64,000 nt of DNA from Kumtagia sp963829135 (GTDB lineage Bacteria; Pseudomonadota; Alphaproteobacteria; Rhizobiales; Rhizobiaceae), in the NCBI GenBank assembly GCA_963829135.1, contig CAWHHO010000005.1, positions 372,001 through 436,000 on the forward strand. Reading direction: 5' to 3'. Under the pieces are notes generated by a model. That model saw only the letters and a program-made list of their open reading frames with translations, did no database searches and had not been told where the DNA came from. The position numbers and the translations under genes were made by a program. Shown here one piece after another: positions 25,366-34,978 of the stretch. The stretch's first letter is position 1, and each line of letters begins with the position of its first letter.

Positions 25366-26385
25366 TCAGTTTTTTGCCTTGTCGACCAGCTTGTTCTTGG
25401 AAATCCACGGCATCATGGCGCGCAGCTTGGCACCGACTTCCTCGATCTGATGGCTGTCATTGTTGCGGCGGATGCCCTTGAAGCGCGACATGCCGGCCCG
25501 GTACTCCTGCATCCACTCGCTGGTGAATTTGCCGGTCTGAATGTCTTTCAAAACGCGTTTCATCTCTGCCTTGGTGTCGGCGGTGATAATGCGCGGGCCC
25601 GACACATACTCCCCCCACTCGGCAGTGTTGGAGATCGAGTAGTTCATGTTGGCGATGCCGCCTTCGTAGATCAGGTCGACGATCAGCTTCACTTCGTGCA
25701 GGCATTCGAAATAGGCCATTTCCGGCGCGTATCCGGCTTCCACCAGCGTCTCGAAGCCGGCGCGGATCAGTTCCACAAGACCACCGCACAGCACGACCTG
25801 CTCGCCGAACAGGTCGGTTTCGCACTCTTCCTTGAAGTTGGTTTCGATGATGCCCGAACGGCCGCCGCCGACGCCGCAGGCGTAGGACAGGCCGAGGTCG
25901 AGTGCGTTGCCCGACGCGTCCTGATGCACGGCGACCAGGCACGGCACTCCGCCGCCTTTCTGATATTCGCCGCGCACGGTGTGGCCCGGGCCCTTCGGTG
26001 CGACCATCAGCACGTCGACTGTGGATTTGGGCTCGATCAGACCGAAATGCACGTTGAGGCCGTGCGCGAAGGCGATTGCCGCGCCATCACGGATGTTGGG
26101 AGCGATTTCTTGTCTGTAGATGTCTGCCTGCAGTTCGTCCGGCGTCGCCATCATCATCAGATCGGCCCACTTGGCGGCGTCCGCCACCGACATGACCTTG
26201 AGTCCGTCCGCCTCGACCTTCTTGGCGGTCTGCGAACCGGCCTTCAGGCCGATGGCGATGTCCTTGACGCCCGAATCCTTAAGGTTTAGCGCATGCGCAC
26301 GGCCCTGCGAGCCATACCCGATAATGGCGACCTTCTTGCCCTTGATGAGATTGAGATCGGCGTCGCGATCATAATAGACACGCAT
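25366..26385 (-). CDS. ilvC: Ketol-acid reductoisomerase
   Basis: A 339-residue class I ketol-acid reductoisomerase, the second common step of valine, leucine and isoleucine synthesis (NADPH, Mg2+). The Rossmann motif reads IIGYGSQGRAHALN, and metal/substrate residues appear in VMVAPKGPGHTVR, ETNFKEECETDLFGEQ and FECLHEVKLIVDLIYEGG. Length and termini are typical. It is downstream of and co-directional with the TetR gene, with only about 30 bp between them, though such linkage is common for ilvC in rhizobia without proven co-regulation. Confidence 0.96.
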   Translation of the reverse strand: MRVYYDRDADLNLIKGKKVAIIGYGSQGRAHALNLKDSGVKDIAIGLKAGSQTAKKVEADGLKVMSVADAAKWADLMMMATPDELQADIYRQEIAPNIRDGAAIAFAHGLNVHFGLIEPKSTVDVLMVAPKGPGHTVRGEYQKGGGVPCLVAVHQDASGNALDLGLSYACGVGGGRSGIIETNFKEECETDLFGEQVVLCGGLVELIRAGFETLVEAGYAPEMAYFECLHEVKLIVDLIYEGGIANMNYSISNTAEWGEYVSGPRIITADTKAEMKRVLKDIQTGKFTSEWMQEYRAGMSRFKGIRRNNDSHQIEEVGAKLRAMMPWISKNKLVDKAKN

Positions 26386-26415
26386 GAGATGTTTCCTTCC
26401 TGTTGGCTCGGTTTG

Positions 26416-27087
26416 TTAAAGGGTGCGAATTTTCGGGGCTGTATTGGGAACGCCGTAGAGCTTTAGAAACTGATCGGTTGCCAGCGCCGCATCGCGGGCG
26501 ATATCGGCCTTGTCGAGTGTCAGCGCATCGCCGAGCAAAAGACGGATCTGCACATCTCGCCCGGCAAGGCCGAAGAAGGTGCGGAACGCCGTCTCGGCAT
26601 CGTCGAAGGCAAGCAGCCCCGCTGCGCGACCGGTTTCGAGCAGCGGCTTCAGCCGTTCACCGATGGCAAAACGGCCATTGGCCAGTACGATCTGCCCGAG
26701 GTTGCCCTTGGCGTAAGCTGCATGGCTGACCGCAACGCGGTTCAGCGCAATCGAAGTGGGTGAGAAAATCACCGTAAGCCAATTTACGGCAAAGCTTTCC
26801 AGGCTTTCGCGCAAGGATTCGGTATCGAGCTTCTGGGTATCATAATTGCCGGCGCGCACTTTGGATGCTTGCCAGCGGACGGTGGCGGTCAGCAAGCCAT
26901 CGCGGTCACCGAACCATTTATAGAGCGTTTCCTTCGAACAGTTCGCGCGACGCGCCACGGCGGTCATGGTGACGTCCCCACCCTGCTCCATCAGCAGACC
27001 AAGCACGGCGTCCAGCACCGCCTGCTGCCGTTCAGTCAGCGCCTCGTCGCCCGCAATATCTGTCGCGATCTGCAATCCAGAGTCCAT
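26416..27087 (-). CDS. TetR/AcrR-family transcriptional regulator
   Basis: A 223-residue TetR-type regulator. The N-terminal HTH is visible at residues 25-65: AVLGLLMEQGGDVTMTAVARR and NCSKETLYKWFGDRDGLL. The C-terminal ligand domain resembles the AefR-type domain (RDVQIRLLLGDA). ATG 27087 is preferred to the open extension to 27159, because the perfect palindrome at 27106-27130 then lies just upstream as a natural autoregulatory operator. Ligand unknown. It is directly upstream of ilvC. Confidence 0.88.
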   Translation of the reverse strand: MDSGLQIATDIAGDEALTERQQAVLDAVLGLLMEQGGDVTMTAVARRANCSKETLYKWFGDRDGLLTATVRWQASKVRAGNYDTQKLDTESLRESLESFAVNWLTVIFSPTSIALNRVAVSHAAYAKGNLGQIVLANGRFAIGERLKPLLETGRAAGLLAFDDAETAFRTFFGLAGRDVQIRLLLGDALTLDKADIARDAALATDQFLKLYGVPNTAPKIRTL

Positions 27088-27105
27088 TCGATGAGGTCGG
27101 TGGAT

Positions 27106-27130
27106 GCCGTACCGTACGTTACGGTACGGC
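27106..27130. promoter_or_regulatory. Perfect 25-bp palindrome, likely TetR operator
   Basis: Arms GCCGTACCGTA and TACGGTACGGC are exact reverse complements around a CGT centre. The site ends 18 nt before the TetR start codon, the usual place for an autorepression operator of this family. Confidence 0.8.
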
Positions 27131-27475
27131 TGCGTAATGCATTCGGACTGAGCGCGCAAGAGCGGAAATTGCGGCGAACACGGCGTCGCGCGAAAGCGAG
27201 GGACTGCGGGTTCTCACATCCAACAACGGGCGCCAGATGCATCTCGTCGTTGCCACTCCCCGAGACGGTATGGCCATTGTCCTGGGAGCCTCAGGGTAGG
27301 CGGGAAAGCGTATCCCTGCCCGCTTTAGCCCAAACTGGTCTTTCCCGTGAGACCTTCTTTAGAGAAACGTCCAGTGTCACGGGTCGACCTGGGCTGCATA
27401 ACGCCCTCGCCCGAATTGTCGCAGGGTGCAGCGAATCACGCACTATGGCCTGGCAATCTGAACTGCTGAGCTATC
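27131..27475. other. No confident gene between TetR operator and GH16 gene
   Basis: About 345 bp without a supportable gene. On the plus strand ATG 27270 begins MAIVLGASG, which looks like a Rossmann start, but a TAG follows at 27297; it could be the decayed 5' end of a divergent dehydrogenase gene. Confidence 0.5.
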
Positions 27476-29468
27476 CTAAATCACCAGGAAATCCGCGTAA
27501 GTGAGGACAAGATTTGCGCTGAGCGTAGCAATATGCGTGGCGCCACCGGCAGCGATGCCGTTGCTGTCATAGAATAGCTTTCCCGTGTCGGTCTCGTAGA
27601 TGACATGGTCGTCCGCGTCATGGGCTTCCCCAGATGTGCTCTTCCAGAACTGACCGGATGACATCGCGCTCCCGAGGGCCGGCATGACAGCGTTGTCGAG
27701 CCGGATCGTGTCGTTCGCGACGTTGAAGTCTGTGATCGTGTCAACGTTCGACGAAGCGCTGATCTGGGTATGGAAGACGAAGTTGTCATTGCCGACACCG
27801 CCAGTCAGTCGATCGTTCCCGGCTCCCCCATACAGGGAGTCGTTGCCGCTGGCGCCATTGATCATGTCGTTGCCGGCAGCACCATCCAGAATATTGATCC
27901 CGGCATTGCCTAGTGATAACGTTGTTAAGGGGGTTGCCGGTGCCATTGATGTTCCCGGTGCCGAGCAGGGTCAGGTTCTCAATGTCGGCATAACCGGCGA
28001 GGCTGCGGCTTATCGTCGAAGTCATCGAGTCAGTGCCGCCCGTATCAGTGACTGGCGTGTTGGCTAGGGAGCCCATGACATAGACATCATCATTTCCACC
28101 GCCACTCAGACCTGTCGAGCCGGCTTGCGCGTAGTGGGTCCCCTGATAATAGGCTTTGATATAATCAAGCTTCATGTCAGCGCCGCTGAAGGTCGAGTCC
28201 GGGTCGCCCGGCCAGTACCCGCCAATTGCCAAATTGGTAACCAGGTACATGGGCCTGTGCATATCGGCGGGGGTCGGAGCGCGAAAAACTTCTTCGCCAT
28301 CGACGTACCAGACAAGCTCCGCTTTGGTCCACAAGACGCCATACGTGTGCATCCCGGCGACTTTGTCGCCAACGTATGAGGCCGCACCCACGCTGGTATG
28401 CGATCCGCTCGCATTGCTATGAACGGAAGTGTGGATGCTATTTGGATTGCTCCCGACCTTCTCGAAAACGTCGATCTCCGGAGGCCAGTTGCCTTCTTCG
28501 GGGAGCAACCAGAACGCCGGCCAAGTCCCCTTCTCGGTTGGCAACTCGCATCGCGCCTCGAAGTAACCGTAGGTCTGAGCAAATTCCGATTTGGAAGAGA
28601 GCATTCCGGACGTGTAGTCATAGCCTGTCGCCGCTTTGACAGCCGTGTCGGCCTTGTCAGCATGTATTGTTAAAGCGCCCGTTTCTATATCGAACGGGTT
28701 GACGCCCAATCCCAAGTACCCCTCATCTATATAAATCTGCTTTTCCCCGTTGGTCGGCAGATTGCGACCCGTTCCGTCGGCGTTAAAGGAGGTTCGCCAA
28801 GTGCCCCCATCGATTTGCAGACTGAGCGCACTAAAGCTCTCGTTGAACGTTAATTTGTATTCGCTGAGATCAAGGGCATATCGAAAGTCATTGGCCACGA
28901 AGTCCGACACGGAGTGATTCTGAAATGTGACCTGTTCTCCGCCAGTCCTTAACACTACATCGGATCCCACCTGCGACATCAACACCTTCACTTGAGCAAA
29001 GGAGGTCAAATCATAATCGCCCACGCGCAATATATCCCCAGCGCCATTTCCAGCTTCGAAATCTGTAATGATGTCGTTGCCGTTACCGGCTTTCACGACG
29101 AAGACGTCGGCCCCGGAGCCGCCGGTTAGAGTGTCGTTTCCGCCTCCTCCGAAAATCTCTTGGCTTCCCGCTCCACCCACAATGCGATTGGCGCCATCGT
29201 TTCCGACACCCCACGTATTAGCGGCATTCACGAAAAGGTTTTCAACATTGGCTCCAAGTCGATAATCGACCCAGGCATAAACTGTGTCGAACCCTCCACC
29301 GACTTCCTCGATAATAATATTGCGCCAAGAATTGACGTAATAAACATCATTTCCCGCTGCTCCCTGCAGAACAGTGCCGTCGCTAAAACCAGACAAATAA
29401 TCATCGTAGTTTGTACCGATCAGAAACTGACCTGTACCGGTCGCCGTTAGCGAAATACCATAGGGCAT
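27476..29468 (-). pseudogene. RTX-linked GH16 glycanase, one-base frameshift
   Basis: A secreted endo-beta-glycanase like rhizobial ExsH. Residues 1-150 hold RTX-type Ca-binding nonapeptides (AAGNDVYY, GGGGNDTLTGGSGAD); residues 200-440 are a GH16 domain with the catalytic E331-I-D-V-F-E336. The frame is lost after LNNVIT; one extra base at about 27911 explains it, and the next frame continues GNAGINILDGAAGNDMINGA with four more RTX repeats and a LTYADFLVI tail. Corrected length is 663 residues. Such enzymes leave by type I secretion and cleave succinoglycan or related beta-glucans. The catalytic domain is upstream of the break, but the C-terminal secretion signal is lost if the frameshift is real. 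Confidence 0.85.
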
Positions 29469-29750
29469 CTTGATTTCCTCTGACCGCGTTCAAAATATCC
29501 GAAATATTTCTAGTAACAGCAGCCCAAGAATAGACCTCGCGCTAGCGAAGCCTTTAGAAGAGTAGATCGTGGGGGGCAAATGCTCTAAAGCGATTAACTA
29601 GATCAGTGTTTATGATCATTGTTTATAATGTCAAGCGAGAATGTGGCAGAAGATAAGCCGCTGGGTGGCGGACTTGAAAAATGAATCATCGGTGGCCCAC
29701 GAACAACGCCATCAGCGCGGCCATGCAGCACGCGGGGGCTTTTTACTCGC

Positions 29751-29987
29751 TCATCCTTGCACGGAAACGGCAACGACTGCGTAGATGGTCAAGCCCGAGA
29801 TCAGGCTGATGACCAAGGGCAGCCACCAGCTATCTAAATACTTTGACAGAATGGGATACGGTCTAACATCTCGGACAGGTTTCGGCGGCCGCAGCGAGTT
29901 GCGCTTCAACTCCTCAACCGTCCTCACAATTCTTTTGGTGTTTTTGTCCTCCATGTTCAATAACAAACGGAAAACGGGAATGTTCAT
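29751..29987 (-). CDS. Small membrane protein, unknown
   Basis: A 70-80-residue protein with a charged N-terminal half (MEDKNTKRIVRTVEELKRN) and one C-terminal transmembrane helix (WWLPLVISLISGLTIYAVVAV) followed by three residues. ATG 29987 and ATG 29954 are both plausible and neither has a strong ribosome site. I do not recognise a family. It sits alone between the RTX/GH16 gene and the coiled-coil gene, in a locally AT-rich stretch. Confidence 0.5.
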   Translation of the reverse strand: MNIPVFRLLLNMEDKNTKRIVRTVEELKRNSLRPPKPVRDVRPYPILSKYLDSWWLPLVISLISGLTIYAVVAVSVQG

Positions 29988-30322
29988 CAAACTGAGTGTT
30001 AATGCGCCGTTTAACTCGCTCTTCGCGCGCACGCGCTAGACCCGACGCGCTGTTGTCCCAAATCCACATATTGCCCAGCGCGTAAATGTTTCAGTTTTAA
30101 GGAACGCTTTATGGAACTGATTGTTGAGAATAGTGCGTTTGGTTTTATTATCGCACTACATACCCGTCGCGCCTTGTAATCCTCACCCTTCACAGCGCGG
30201 CGGGCACCTGGTCGCGAAAGCGCACTTACGGTTCGGATGGTGTGCGCCGAAGGATTCCCAGACGAACGCTCATCCCCTCAGACCGAACAGCGATTGAGAT
30301 CACACTTCTCGTTGTCCCAATG
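29988..30322. other. Intergenic stretch without recognisable features
   Basis: About 335 bp, AT-rich around 30075-30160, with no supportable gene on either strand. It may hold the promoter of the small membrane-protein gene. Confidence 0.5.
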
Positions 30323-31558
30323 TCACTGGCGGAAGCCTTTGGCGGGGGGCCGCATGGGCAACAGTTCGTCGGGCAACACCATTGTCGTTAGGGGAACTGT
30401 TCGGGGCTTGCGCATTTGCGAGCCGGCCTTCTGCCCATGCGCCAATTTGCGCTTTTCCGCACGCGCGCTCGCTTTATCGGTCGCCTTTGCCCTTTTTTCG
30501 ACACCGGAGGTGCTGCGTTCAATCTGGCCTTTGAGGGCGTCGATCTCATTGCGTGCCGCGACGAGTTCGCGGTCGAGCGAAGCAGCCTTTTCGTGCTCCT
30601 GCTCCCACGCTTTCTCGGGAGCCTTCGCGATCCTGTTCAACTCCTCCCTTGCCGCATCGCGTTCCCGCCGAGCTGTCGCAAGATCGGTAGCAAGTGACCT
30701 TGCCCTTTCGCGCTCTCGCACCAGTGCCTCGCCAGACTGACGCGCACCAGCCTCGGCCAGCTGGCTTCGCATGGCCCCAGCCTGCTTTATCGCCGCCAGC
30801 CTTGCTTTTGCCTCCAGCGCTTCGATGGACTGTGAGGCCGCCGCGAGATCGCGCTCGAGTCGCTCACCCTTTTGCCGCTCCTCCTCGAGCTTACGCGTCG
30901 TCTCTACCAGAGACACCCTTGCGGCGTCGCGTGCTGCAACCGCGTCGGCCTTCATCTGATCGAATGTGCTTTGCGCCGCAACAAAGTCGCGCGCGAGCCC
31001 TTCGGCTACCTGCTTCATAAGAGCAAGTTCCCGGCCGGCCGTCGCCAGTTCCCGGCGCAGCTTTGCCTCATCCGTGCCTTCGGCCTGGGGTGCATCGGTG
31101 TCTTTGCGCAGCGCGAGGAAGTCCTGTTGCAAAATGCCATTGACGGCACGTTCACGTGCTGCCAGTTCGCGCTGCTCCTCGGCGACCGCCTGAGCTTTGA
31201 GCGCTTGCGCGCGAGCTGCCTCAAGCTCCGTCCGAACGGAGGCGAGCTCTCGCTGCAGCACATCGGATCGCAAACGCTCCCGCTCGCGGTCTTGCGGGTT
31301 TTCGATCGCGGCGGACTCCAACTGCGGGATTTGGGCGGAACTCGCGCTGTTTTGCGGAGCAAGTCCATCGTCCGCCTTGGATTGATCAATTGCCGCTGAT
31401 CCCAGCAGCGCAGCGAGCCAAAACGAAGGAAGGCGCCGGCTCAGGGGGCCAAATCCAGGGTATCTGTTATGAAATGGGGCGGCGACACCCGTTAATTGTC
31501 GATCAGCAAACGAGCCAAGGGTTGCAAAAGCCTGCTTGGATCTCAACCAGTGATCCAT
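30323..31558 (-). CDS. Long coiled-coil protein, unknown
   Basis: A 411-residue protein, almost entirely charged alpha-helix from residue 80 to 370 with repeated A/E/R/L heptads (LQRELASVRTELEAARAQAL, TRKLEEERQKGERLERDLAA, RERERARSLATDLATARRERD). A hydrophobic segment near residues 40-58 (LPSFWLAALLGSAAI) may be a signal or anchor. The C-terminus is basic and Pro-rich (RKPRTVPLTTMVLPDELLPM). ATG 31558 is chosen because AGGGAGG lies 6 nt upstream; the frame is open to 31657. It probably forms a transcription unit with the exported-protein gene 73 bp upstream. No known family was recognised. Confidence 0.75.
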   Translation of the reverse strand: MDHWLRSKQAFATLGSFADRQLTGVAAPFHNRYPGFGPLSRRLPSFWLAALLGSAAIDQSKADDGLAPQNSASSAQIPQLESAAIENPQDRERERLRSDVLQRELASVRTELEAARAQALKAQAVAEEQRELAARERAVNGILQQDFLALRKDTDAPQAEGTDEAKLRRELATAGRELALMKQVAEGLARDFVAAQSTFDQMKADAVAARDAARVSLVETTRKLEEERQKGERLERDLAAASQSIEALEAKARLAAIKQAGAMRSQLAEAGARQSGEALVRERERARSLATDLATARRERDAAREELNRIAKAPEKAWEQEHEKAASLDRELVAARNEIDALKGQIERSTSGVEKRAKATDKASARAEKRKLAHGQKAGSQMRKPRTVPLTTMVLPDELLPMRPPAKGFRQ

Positions 31559-31631
31559 GACGATCCTCCCTGTGCGCATGCAGAGCACGTATGGCTTACT
31601 GCGTTCCCGGTGCAGGTGAACTGCTCCGGTC

Positions 31632-32003
31632 TCACCCCTGCTTGACCACGGCAACACTGACCTGGCCGTCCGCCGTCACTGTGCAGGCGATGGTCGCCGA
31701 CCGGGGCTCGATGCCGCCTTCGCGCAGGTAATCGATCTTGACGAACAGCGTGGCGGTCTGTCCGCCGCCAGAGCTTCCGCGCACCGACTTGGATAGATTG
31801 GTCTCAATGGCAACCGGATTGTATTGCGCAGCCCATTCGGCAATCGCCGCATTGCAGCGGTTGATGGTCGGCCGCGCGGCCAACGAAATGCCGTGACTGA
31901 CCGGCATCACCAGTTGCGGTTCGTTCATCTCTGGCAAGTCTGCCGCGTAGGCCGGAACGGCAAAAAGAACCACAGCCGCGCTGAACATTCTCATCATGTG
32001 CAT
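31632..32003 (-). CDS. Exported protein of unknown function, 123 aa
   Basis: A 123-residue protein with a clear signal peptide (MFSAAVVLFAVPAYAAD, cut after AYA). The mature part contains NRCNAAIAEWAAQYNPVAIE and an ATIACTVTADGQVSVAVV ending. Two cysteines may form a disulfide. ATG at 32003 or at the second and third Met codons gives nearly the same protein. It precedes the coiled-coil gene on the same strand, suggesting a two-gene envelope unit. Confidence 0.65.
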   Translation of the reverse strand: MHMMRMFSAAVVLFAVPAYAADLPEMNEPQLVMPVSHGISLAARPTINRCNAAIAEWAAQYNPVAIETNLSKSVRGSSGGGQTATLFVKIDYLREGGIEPRSATIACTVTADGQVSVAVVKQG

Positions 32004-32309
32004 GTCCCGTGGTCTCCTCTTCCCAAAGGCGTGACCGCGTACTTTAAATAGTCATCAGAGATACTGCAGAGCGACTCTTCAGCGGATCGTCAGGTAAATC
32101 CCGGTCGGAGTACCGACGAACCGCGAAGCAGCGCCTTAACGAGTGCTCTGCAGAAAGGATGAGTTAAGGGCGCGAGACGGGCACAAATAGTCGAGCCGGT
32201 GATCGCGCTTGCAAAACCCTGATTGTCATTCCAATCTTATCGGCCTCTGTTGGTCAAGGTGTTGCTCGTAGATCCGAAGTCGCGCCGACTTGCGCGCTTG
32301 CTCCTTTAT
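32004..32309. other. Intergenic, no gene seen
   Basis: About 306 bp between the exported-protein gene start and the AraC gene end. No open frame, repeat or clear terminator was found; it should carry the promoter of the exported-protein unit. Confidence 0.5.
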
Positions 32310-33197
32310 TCAACCTTTCGTTAAAGATGGAATGCTGGAGTACATACCGGTTGTCCTGAGCTCGGTAGGACTGACCCCAAAGCCGCGCCGAAAAACTTTG
32401 GCGAAGTAGTTGGGATCCTCGAAGCCGCACATGGCGGAAATGTCCTTCACCGGCAGGTCTGCGGCCATCGTCAGCAACTTGACTGCGCGTTCGAGGCGCT
32501 TCTGCATCACGAACTGTGCCGGCGGAACGCCTTGCTGCTGGGCAAACACCCGCGAAAAATGCGCGCGGCTCATGCCTGACAGCTGTGCCAGCTCGCTTAC
32601 CGCCAACGGCAGATGGAGATGCGCTCCGATGTGCTCGATCACACGCCTGAGTTCCGAACTCTGCTCCTGATCGATCGGATGCGGCCCGAAAACGTCGTCA
32701 TAGAGAGCCATCAGGGCTTCGTAGGCGATCGCCGAGGCGCGTGCGGGAGATGTCTCGCGATCAGTTGCGAGTTGATAAGTGCAGCTTGCCAGTGTCTCGA
32801 TTGTTTCCGCTTTTACCTTGAATACCGGGCCGGCTGCAGCGAGGACTTCGCGGTGGATGCGCAAGGCCTCGGCGCCATGCATCGATATCCAGAAGAACTC
32901 CCAGCGCCCGCCGTTCTCAACCCAATAGCGGTGGGCGTGCGGGATCACCACGAGCATGATCTCGCCAGGGTGGGTGCGGTAGGACCGGTTTCCATAACGA
33001 AGATTACCTGCGCCGCTTATTGTATATTGCAGAACTGTGAACGGCGTCTGGCCGCGTTTGCGCCCATCCCAATTGTAGCTCGCATCCGTGCGCAACTCAT
33101 AGCCGGCACTTGTCGGCATTATGTGCAGTCGTTGCCGCGCGCGCGGCAACGAGACCATTTGCATTGTCGGCCCGAGGTTGATGAGCTCTTTGAGCAC
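32310..33197 (-). CDS. agpT: AraC-family activator of alpha-galactoside genes
   Basis: A 295-residue AraC/XylS regulator. Residues 1-150 form a cupin-like sugar-binding domain (RTHPGEIMLVVIPHAHRYWVE). The C-terminus has two HTH motifs: LAVSELAQLSGMSRAHFSRVF and VKDISAMCGFEDPNYFAKVFRRGFG. It is divergent from the alpha-galactosidase operon, exactly as AgpT is in Sinorhizobium meliloti, where it is needed for induction by alpha-galactosides. GTG 33197 is the longest start; ATG 33164 is equally likely. The symbol is inferred from synteny. Confidence 0.85.
   Translation of the reverse strand: MLKELINLGPTMQMVSLPRARQRLHIMPTSAGYELRTDASYNWDGRKRGQTPFTVLQYTISGAGNLRYGNRSYRTHPGEIMLVVIPHAHRYWVENGGRWEFFWISMHGAEALRIHREVLAAAGPVFKVKAETIETLASCTYQLATDRETSPARASAIAYEALMALYDDVFGPHPIDQEQSSELRRVIEHIGAHLHLPLAVSELAQLSGMSRAHFSRVFAQQQGVPPAQFVMQKRLERAVKLLTMAADLPVKDISAMCGFEDPNYFAKVFRRGFGVSPTELRTTGMYSSIPSLTKG
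33129..33152. repeat. 24-bp perfect palindrome at the start of the AraC gene
   Basis: TCGTTGCCGCGC followed directly by its exact reverse complement. It lies just inside the AraC coding region (codons for LPRARQR) and 12 nt downstream of ATG 33164. It could be an operator or chance in GC-rich coding DNA. Confidence 0.7.
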
Positions 33198-33392
33198 AAA
33201 ATTACCCTATAAAGCACAGATGTTCCCTACCGGAAGGAAGAGAATTTCTGCATACTAACCAAAATCAAGGGCGAGGACACAATTTTTCGAGGCGTAGGTA
33301 GGAACGGCTAGCCGGTCCGCGCGGATCGTTTGACTCTATATTTCGCGAACCGATTTTACCCATCGCTCACGGTTCCTGCAGGAGAAGTTGGA

Positions 33393-34865
33393 ATGAGCAG
33401 CTTCAAGATCGCCATTATCGGCGCGGGCAGTATCGGTTTCACAAAGAAGCTCTTCACCGATATCCTGTGCGTACCGGAACTGCGCGACATAGAGGTGGCG
33501 CTGACAGACATCAGTGAGCACAATCTCAAGATGATCGAGACGATCCTGCTGCAGATCGTCAGTGCAAACAAGCTTCCAACGAAGGTTACTGCCACGATCG
33601 ACCGCCGCAAGGCGATCCAGGGCGCCCGCTACGTCATCAGCTGCGTTCGCGTCGGCGGCCTCGAGGCCTATGCCGACGACATCCGCATTCCGCTGAAATA
33701 TGGCGTCGATCAATGCGTGGGGGATACGATCTGCGCTGGCGGCATTCTCTACGGCCAGCGCAACATTCCGGTGATCCTGGATTTCTGCAAGGACATTCGC
33801 GAGGTCGCTGAGCCTGGCGCGCGGTTTCTGAACTACGCCAACCCCATGGCGATGAACACCTGGGCGGCGATCGAATATGGGAAGGTCGACACGATCGGAC
33901 TTTGCCATGGTGTTCAGCATGGCGGAGAGCAGATCGCCGAGATCCTGGGCGGCAAGGAAGGTGAACTGGACTTCATCTGCTCCGGTATCAACCATCAAAC
34001 GTGGTTCGTGGACGTACGACTGAACGGCCGAAAGATCGGCAAGGACGAACTGGTTGCCGCCTTCGAGGCGCACCCTGTATTTTCGCAGCAGGAGAAGCTG
34101 CGCATCGACGTATTGAAACGCTTCGGTTTGTATTCGACGGAGAGCAACGGGCATCTGTCGGAGTATCTACCCTGGTATCGCAAGCGCCCGGGTGAGACCG
34201 AGCGGTGGATCGACATGTCCGACTGGATCCATGGCGAGACCGGCGGCTACCTTCGCTATTCCACCGAGAACCGAAACTGGTTCGAGACCGAGTATCCGAT
34301 GTTCCTCGAACAGGCAGCGAAGCCTTTCGATCCGGGGATCCGTTCCAACGAGCACGCAAGTCATATCCTGGAAGCGCTGGAGACCGGGCGCGTTTACCGC
34401 GGTCATTTCAACGTCAAGAACAAGGGTGTCATCACCAACCTGCCCGAAGACGCAATCATTGAATCGCCGGGTTTCGTAGACCGCTTCGGCATCAACATGG
34501 TGGCCGGCATCACACTGCCGGAAGCCTGCGCGGCGACTTGTATTTCATCCATCAACGTACAGCGCATGTCGGTGCATGCGGCCGTTTCCGGCGATATCGA
34601 CCTGCTGAAGCTTGCAGTTCTGCATGACCCGCTGGTTGGCGCGATCTGCACGCCGGAGGAGGTATGGCAGATGGTGGACGAGATGGTCGTCGCCCAGGCG
34701 CAATGGTTGCCGCAATATGCGGATGCCGTACCTGCAGCCAAGGAGCGGCTCTCTCGCGCCACCGTGAAGACCCGCGAATGGGCGGGCGTTGCCCGCCGTC
34801 CGGTCCGCTCAATCGAGGAGTTGCGAGCGGAAAAAGAGGCGAAGCGCAATCAGGCCGCCGAGTAG
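33393..34865 (+). CDS. agaL1: GH4 alpha-galactosidase/glucosidase AgaL1
   Basis: A 490-residue glycoside hydrolase of family 4, which cleaves alpha-galactosides by an NAD-dependent redox mechanism with a divalent metal. The N-terminal Rossmann motif is IAIIGAGSIGFTKKL; metal and substrate residues lie in YANPMAMNTWA and GLCHGVQHG (Cys and His ligands), with further SGINHQTWF. Cytoplasmic, no signal peptide. ATG 33393 follows GGAGAAG; the frame is open to 33330. First gene of the operon, 195 bp from the divergent activator. Confidence 0.93.
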   Translation: MSSFKIAIIGAGSIGFTKKLFTDILCVPELRDIEVALTDISEHNLKMIETILLQIVSANKLPTKVTATIDRRKAIQGARYVISCVRVGGLEAYADDIRIPLKYGVDQCVGDTICAGGILYGQRNIPVILDFCKDIREVAEPGARFLNYANPMAMNTWAAIEYGKVDTIGLCHGVQHGGEQIAEILGGKEGELDFICSGINHQTWFVDVRLNGRKIGKDELVAAFEAHPVFSQQEKLRIDVLKRFGLYSTESNGHLSEYLPWYRKRPGETERWIDMSDWIHGETGGYLRYSTENRNWFETEYPMFLEQAAKPFDPGIRSNEHASHILEALETGRVYRGHFNVKNKGVITNLPEDAIIESPGFVDRFGINMVAGITLPEACAATCISSINVQRMSVHAAVSGDIDLLKLAVLHDPLVGAICTPEEVWQMVDEMVVAQAQWLPQYADAVPAAKERLSRATVKTREWAGVARRPVRSIEELRAEKEAKRNQAAE

Positions 34866-34907
34866 GCTTGCCTGCCGACCGGGAGATCGGTGCGCGAATG
34901 GCAGAAT

Positions 34908-34927
34908 CCGGACCGTCATAGGTCCGG
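34908..34927 (+). promoter_or_regulatory. Small hairpin between agaL1 and agpA
   Basis: CCGGACC, GTCATA, GGTCCGG: a perfect 7-bp stem in the 113-bp leader of agpA. It may be a processing or stability element giving higher agpA mRNA level. Confidence 0.4.
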
Positions 34928-34978
34928 CATTGAGGAGGAGCCGGTCTGAAAGATCGGCGCAAATGGGAGAGAGTATCG

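Noticed and set aside
27270..27299. Short frame MAIVLGASG as a real gene start
   Set aside because: A stop follows after nine codons and no later frame continues a Rossmann protein convincingly; kept only as a hint of a decayed gene.
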